64,000 nt of DNA from Ashinkailepas kermadecensis. Taxonomy: Eukaryota; Arthropoda; Thecostraca; Neolepadidae. The stretch is taken from assembly GCA_034440615.1 (NCBI GenBank), contig JAOTOM010005156.1:43501-107500 (forward strand), in the 5' to 3' direction. This document shows positions 58,486-64,000 of the stretch, one piece after another (position 1 is the stretch's first letter; the number at the start of each line of letters is the position of its first letter). Under the pieces are notes generated by a model. The model was given only the letters and a program-made list of their open reading frames with translations, was not told the DNA's origin and ran no database searches. The position numbers were made by a program, and so were the translations under genes.

Positions 58486-61400
58486 CCAGGGACCAGAGGT
58501 GTGCCTGGTAGCACATAAAACATTTTGATAGCACTAACGAGCATACTGCGCTTAATCACTACATTTGATCGAATTGAGCCAATAAACCTTCTCTAAGGGC
58601 ATTGTCAGAGGCCGACAGTTCAACACTTGCAATGCAGATATCGCTGTCCATGCATTAGCTCTTGCATTGCATGGATCGTGCAGGAAACAAGGTCATCATG
58701 TTATTGCTTTCGCAATAAAAATATCACTGATCAAGTCCCTGAAACTCCATTTTCTTCTCTGCCATATGACGAAAAACTACATGTCATCAAGAAACAACCA
58801 AGGAGGGGACCCGCTGAAACAACCCAAGAAACAACCCGCTGCTTTGGGAAGCACAGGTGAGTTCCGAGGTTTCCAAGGCACTTCCTTATCTTTTGACTTC
58901 GGAATGGTGTTTGAGTTGATGTTTGCCGAGCATTCCATAGCTTATCTTTATTACATCTATGAATGGAGTTGAAATGCAGTAGAGCTGTTCGAAATGTTTG
59001 CCGTCTTGATGGATGTCAGGAAAACTGTTTGCAGGAAGTTAACCTCGGTAACTTCGCTTTAAAATATGTGAGTAAATTGCCTTATCTCCCCCAGTGTGAT
59101 AGTGATCTTAAGCGCAATCGAAAAGTCTCGAAAAAGTTGTACTGCTGTCCCAGTGTTATTTTTGTGGTGGGGGACAAATAACCTCCGAATTTTTGGAACC
59201 GAAAAATAAAGTCATCGAAATACGATGAGTTTTTCTCTTTTTTGGGGGGGCGGGGGGACAGTGGTCACTGCCTCATCCCATTCCGGTACCTCGGACCGCC
59301 TCTGGTGACAATTCTCACGCCTCTGTTCAAATATACAGTATTACTCATAAACATATGCAACAATAGGCTACCTTAGCGCAGAGAATGCCTTTTATTAAAG
59401 CACGTGGCGCCGTGAGGAAACTACGCGGCAATAAATGCAAGGCAGATGTGAGGCTCCTTTAAGGTTTTACCAGATTTCTTCCTCGCTCCTAGAAAAAAAT
59501 GACTGACATAGCGTCGATAGCTCTTCAAATGGGCTTGTTAGCAAATCCAAAGTCATACGTAGAAGTGTCACGATAATCGAGATATGTCGCTGACAAGATG
59601 ATCAAATTGACATGGCTGTGTAGGTTAGTAGGTTTTTTTTCTCGCAATTGTCAGTATATTATTACCAAAGATCGTTGGTGGGGCCAAGGAATGATGAATC
59701 ATATAAAGAAACGCAGGAAGAATAGGCAACCTGGAACCTCGTGACTTGCACGTTTGTTTGTTTCACAATAAAGCTACAGCTCTGTGAATGTTTTGTGAGT
59801 ATGAGCTAAGTCGTTATCAATGATACGGCTCCCAAAAGCGTTCTTGCCATGCCGGCCAAACCGTTCAATATTTCCTTTTTTAATCTGCTAGTTCAAGTAA
59901 GGTTAACTCTATTCAGTTTTTGTCCAAGGTCTTACTTTGAGCATACAAAATGTTGACATGGTTTTCTTCACTATGTCCTGATATCTCGATAATTAGCCCT
60001 TACACAGCTGTCCCATTGATAACACGTATCGTGCAATATTACCGTGATTGCTGTCGGAAATGACCTGACACGATCTGTAAGGAATTCGTCCAACGTTTTT
60101 GCTTGTAAATTGTGTTCAGCAATGACCAGTAAATGCATCTGGTCCATGTGGGTTTAATTATTGGTCAGGTGTAATGACATGCCTATTATCTTTCCATCGG
60201 GCACTTTGTCAGCCTGGTTACGCCCTTATACGGTATCTGTGATCACAGATACTAGCTATCAACTGACCCGTATTATACATTCCGTCTGCGACTGTCGCCA
60301 TGTCGGGTCAGAGCTGGCTGTCATTGTGCGGCATTGATACATGAGCGGCGATTTCTCATGTAAGCCGTAGTCGGAGCCGTCCTGCTTGCTGGTGCTGGCA
60401 TGTGATGCAATGTCGGTGAATGGGCGATCGTCATGTGTATAGCGTGCGCTACATTTCCAACAATGCACCCCGTTGCCGGTGGTATTTCATTACAGCAAGC
60501 GGTAAAAGTTGTATCTTCGTGCTCATTTCGAATGAATCCGCAAATGCCATCGCTACAAAAGTGCAGTGCGATTTGTCGGGACGAGTGCAAGTGTTTGGTA
60601 TGTACCTGGCGCACGGTAGCCTCGCCGCAAGGCTACAGATCCCAGTGGACGGTATCCACCTGGCGCAGCCACAACCTCACCCAAAACGGCGGAGACGGCC
60701 TCGACTGCAGAGCCTCGTCGACATCGACGGCAGCCACTGGTGGCCGCAGACTCGTCGGTGTCGGTGCAGAGGCGGGCCGGAACCGCCAGTCGGCGTCGGT
60801 GCAGAGCCGGGCCGAAGCCGCCAGTCGGCGTCGCACTGAGTAGAGCGATGAGGGCGGTCAGGACGGGAAGTCGAGCGATGTGGGCGGTCAGGACGGGGTG
60901 GGGGACGGCAAAGAGGATCTGACTAACCGAGGCGCAACGTCATTACATGGCGCACTGCCGGCTCCAGATGTGGTGCGCGAGTTCGTGTGTGGCAGCCGAG
61001 GAAGGCGTGAAGCAGGTCGGGTTTGCTACACTTCTCAGTGACTACTGGCCTTCTCTGGAATGTCTACCATCTGACCGGTATTCGCTGTCCCTCTGAGTGT
61101 CCTTGTCCGCTGTCCCTCCTCTGGGTGTCCCTCGCTGTTACCCTGTGATATCAGCTGCTTCTCTGCATGGTGGCCGCCGTCCTCTATATCGTGTCAGTTG
61201 CTTTTATATGGTGTCAGTTGTTCCCTTGGATGGATGTCAGCTACTCCTTCTAAGACATCAAGCTTCTCCCTTGAAGTGAGGTGCCCACCGTCCGCTGCCC
61301 TGGGGTGCCCACCGTCTGAGTCGCTGCTTCTCGAGGCTGTTGAACGTCGTCCGTGCTGACGGGTGACGGCTGTTGAGCGACGCTTCGAGTTGTGACGCTA

Positions 61401-61879
61401 AGGTTCAGTTGACGTGTGGACTGCATGCAACGCTGCAGGTACCTGTCGGCCACTACAAAACACTAGACAATGTGCAGGCCGACGCGCATCTTGTGAAGGA
61501 CGCGAGACAGAGCTTGTGAAGGACGCGCACACGACATAACGGTTGGTTATCGGTCTGAACACGTTCAATTCGAGTAGAACTTAATATCAACTAGAGGTAC
61601 ACAACCGCACCAGTTCGCCAACAAGAGGCGACCAATTACAAAATAGCAATGCGAGGACAGCGAAACGCTTATGTTCTGATATCAGTGGTTCCTAACGAAG
61701 GGGAAGCTGACGGAAATCAGCTGCTAGTTCTCCACATCACGTAGGAAAGGGTCAGTGACTATTGAGGATGAGGGAGTGTCCAGTGCATGTGCAGCAGCCG
61801 GCACAGTCTTGTGCCGGTGGTGCGGTTTGGAAGCTGGCAGCTAGGCCGGCTTGGAACTGCACCACTTACAGCGATATGT
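58486..61879. other. unique region with isolated possible exons
   Basis: 60496-60597 (102 bp) is bounded by TTTCATTACAG and G|GTATGT and is open. One frame reads S-L-Q-K-C-S-A-I-C-R-D-E-C-K-C-L, loosely like a PAN/Apple domain. A donor CACAG|GTGAGT at 58855 closes another open stretch. A ~37-bp repeat (GCCAGTCGGCGTCGGTGCAGA) at 60745-60835 and a GCGATG(A/T)GGGCGGTCAGGACG duplication at 60844-60900 are also present. I cannot assemble a gene. Confidence 0.4.
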
Positions 61880-62890
61880 CGAAATTAACCGGAAACTATT
61901 GCTGTAGCAGACATTTCTAGTGAGGTTTCCAAGCCCCATCACTCTCCATCGTTGTACAACGTGGTTAGCACCATCAACACTGGGATGAGCATAACAAATC
62001 GCTATGGCATCAGGATATGGGGAATATTCGAGATTGGGTGCTATTTAATTAAGGTCACAACAAATGTCATCAATCAATATCAGAAACCGAGTGGTTGAGA
62101 GGACACTACCCTGTGGTAAGCCTTGCACTTGATTCAGCACTGGAGGCAGAGAATAAGACAAAACCACATCGTGCCGCAAAAGAGTGTGATTTAATGATAC
62201 GTGTCACAATTTTGCCATTCTGTTCAGTGCATCAATTCGATGCAACTTGATTAAGAGTGCCCAACCGTGCACTTGAGTAAATGCTGCCCTCAAATCAAGA
62301 AACAACGCCACCGTCACCCGTTTGTTTTGGTAGCCACGCCAGACGCTGAATATATAGGCTGAATTATGCTATCCACCGTGCGATGTGGTCCAGACGCGCT
62401 CTGGAATGGTGATACAACCTCATTCGATTCTAGATATATTTGAATATACGATTAATCATGCGCATAAGTAGTTTATAAGCACAGCTTGTGAGACACATTG
62501 GTCGGCAGAGGCAGAGCCAAAGAGGAGGTGGGGGCCCGATTCCCCCTTAGCAACCAAAAATACACTAGATCAAAGACGAGATTTTGATATTTTCACCACG
62601 CTAAACGAGAAATTATCGGCGCACTTCGCGTTCCGAATGCAGTCTCTGCTTCGTGATGTTTTTTGTCGCCCCTGAAGAAAATCCTAGATCCGCCCCTGTT
62701 GGTCGTGAATCGCAAGGATCAGAAGGGAGTTTGCCTGGTATCAGGATAGGAATAATAGTGCCAGGAGACCAGGCAGCAAGGAAGGTACCTTTCATCCAAA
62801 TATCCAAATAACTTTTGTTTTATCAGTTGTGGTGTTCCATCCAACTTCATCCAAATAACTGTTGAGCATTGATGGCGCACTTTTCGTACG
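61880..62890 (-). pseudogene. dead non-LTR retrotransposon reverse transcriptase (Jockey-like), interrupted
   Basis: Read on the minus strand, the usual order of RT blocks is recognisable with frameshifts and stops. First comes AAWSPGTIIPILIPGK (about 62730-62780), like the A-W-K-x-x-x-I-I-P-I-x-K-P-G-K block. Then FLDLRAAF (about 62280-62310), then GLPQGSVLS (62096-62122), then Y-P-D-A-I-A-I where an active enzyme has Y/F-A-D-D (about 61985-62013). The catalytic pair is therefore lost. Upstream endonuclease sequence was not found. A hAT-like element sits between the first and second blocks. Jockey-like is my reading of the motif style; CR1 or RTE relatives cannot be excluded. Confidence 0.75.
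62506..62698. mobile_element. hAT-like non-autonomous element inserted in the reverse transcriptase
   Basis: 193 bp. The left end is CAGAGGCAGAGCCA, and the reverse of the right end is CAGGGGCGGATCTA. The target-site duplication is TTGGTCGG (62498-62505) and TTGGTCGT (62699-62706), 7/8. Removing the element and one duplication copy rejoins the interrupted RT reading across an Arg-Pro pair, which confirms the boundaries. The interior resembles the element at 31716-31920. Confidence 0.82.
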
Positions 62891-62915
62891 GCAGTCTCAT
62901 GTGGCGGGAGACAGT

Positions 62916-62997
62916 ACCCTGCATGGCTATGACAGTACCCTGCATGGCTATGACAGTACCCTGCATGGCTATGACAGTACCCTGCATGGCTATGCTT
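62916..62997. repeat. 21-bp tandem repeat, 4 copies
   Basis: The unit is GACAGTACCCTGCATGGCTA plus T, four near-identical copies. It lies just upstream (minus-strand sense) of the RT pseudogene. The stretch 62998-63296 is unique. Confidence 0.95.
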
Positions 62998-63296
62998 GCG
63001 AAGTGATAGGAGGCGGGGCAAAGACGTAAATATTGTCATGTTCCAGATGGTAGTCCGGACATTAATATAAGAGACGTGTTTCTGCCAGCTGAAGATCCAC
63101 ATTATCGCTACCCGCTTCCTGGCTCCTTCAGTATAGGCACTATCGATCAAGGCTCACTGGTGGGTGAGAGTAAGGGAAGTGCGATGCCTGCCGAACGCCG
63201 CCGACTTCCATCCAGTTGACGGCTGGCGATCATGAGCCGTCAGCGACCAATTCTCATTGATTGATATCTCTTCGCCATTGATCAGCACTGCCATCC

Positions 63297-64000
63297 CGAT
63301 CATGTTGGGCACCGAGCTGATCGATGCTTCCATCTGAATCATACTGAACACCGAGCTGATCGATGCTTCCATCTGAATCATGCTGAACACCGAGCTGATC
63401 GATGCTTCCATCTGAATCATACTGAGCACCGAGCTGATCGATGCTTCCATCTGAATCATGCTGAACACCGAGCTGATCGATACTTCCATCTGAATCATGG
63501 TGAACACCGAGCTGATCGATACTTCCATCTGAATCATGGTGAACACCGAGCTGATCGATACTTCCATCTGAATCATGGTGAACACCGAGCTGATCGATGC
63601 TTCCATCTGAATCATGCTGAACACCGAGCTGATCGATGCTTCCATCTGAATCATGCTGAACACCGAGCTGATCGATGCTTCCATCTGAATCATGCTGAAC
63701 ACCGGGCTGATCGATGCTTCCATCTGAATCATACTGAACACCGAGCTGCTCGATACCTCCATCTGAATCATGCTTAAAGCCGAAATGATCGATAATTACA
63801 TATGAATCATGCTGAACACCGAGCTGATCGATGTTCCCATCTGAATCATGCTGAACACCGAGCTGATCGATACTTCCATTCTAATCCTGCTGAAAACTTA
63901 GCTGATCGATGCTCCGATCGGAATCATGCTGAACACCGAGCTGATCGATACTTCCATCTGAATCATGGTGAACACCGAGCTGATCGATACTTCCATCGGA
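63297..64000. repeat. 39-bp minisatellite, ~18 copies, runs off the window
   Basis: The unit contains CACCGAGCTGATCGATGCTT and CCATCTGAATCATGCTGAA. Variants are GATACTTCC, CATGGTGAA and CATACTGAA. Units near 63775-63900 are the most diverged. As 39 is a multiple of three, a minus-strand frame spells a 13-residue repeat (M-I-Q-M-E-A-S-I-S-S-V-F-S) until a stop in the diverged units. I see no other sign of coding. Confidence 0.95.

Overview
The window is animal nuclear DNA, most likely from an arthropod and possibly a crustacean. It has spliced genes with GT/AG introns, a Notch-ligand (Serrate/Jagged) 5' end, short degenerate TTAGG-type stretches, non-LTR and hAT-like transposon remnants, and a very heavy load of microsatellites and minisatellites. 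The arthropod call is inference; crustacean is a guess. There are no bacterial-style operons and no rRNA, tRNA or CRISPR array that I could find.

Layout. 1-28 kb is GC-rich and dominated by at least twenty unrelated tandem arrays with units of 7 to 68 bp. The largest are a 17-bp array (5.06-6.22 kb), a 60/62-bp array (8.58-10.56), a 20-bp array (11.27-11.85), a 29-bp array (12.86-14.44), a 53-bp array (17.79-20.01), a 65-bp array (20.29-20.80), a 34-bp array (22.04-23.08) and a 33-bp array (25.30-25.76). The very long open frames in these arrays follow from stop-free repeat units and are not called as genes. 28-33 kb carries the first two coding exons of a Serrate/Jagged-type Notch ligand on the minus strand: a signal-peptide exon at 32541-32609 and an MNNL-domain exon at 31015-31308. 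The DSL and EGF exons are not visible. If the gene runs on to the left as its strand requires, the whole 1-31 kb minisatellite field would be its second intron.

34-44 kb is a transposon-rich block around an intact-looking three-exon gene on the plus strand (37651-40790, 703 codons by my splicing). It encodes an uncharacterised zinc-binding protein that I think is transposase-like. The block also holds hAT-like non-autonomous elements with 8-bp target-site duplications, and three very diverged ~21-bp arrays, two of them starting with a CAGTGGCGTA terminus. 44-52 kb is AT-richer unique sequence with a few possible exons and a small Tyr-Gly-Asp-Cys heptad-repeat open frame (48993-49307).

52.1-54.6 kb is a 49-bp array and 55.2-55.9 kb a 59/81-bp array. 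56-61.9 kb is mostly unique. 61.9-62.9 kb is a dead Jockey-like reverse transcriptase on the minus strand, split by a 193-bp hAT-like element. The window ends inside a 39-bp array (63.3-64.0 kb).

Best supported: the two Serrate/Jagged exons, the three-exon gene, the reverse-transcriptase pseudogene, the four target-site-duplicated elements and the tandem arrays. Weak: promoter motifs, isolated candidate exons, and the idea that CACGTG-bearing arrays act on the Notch-ligand gene.
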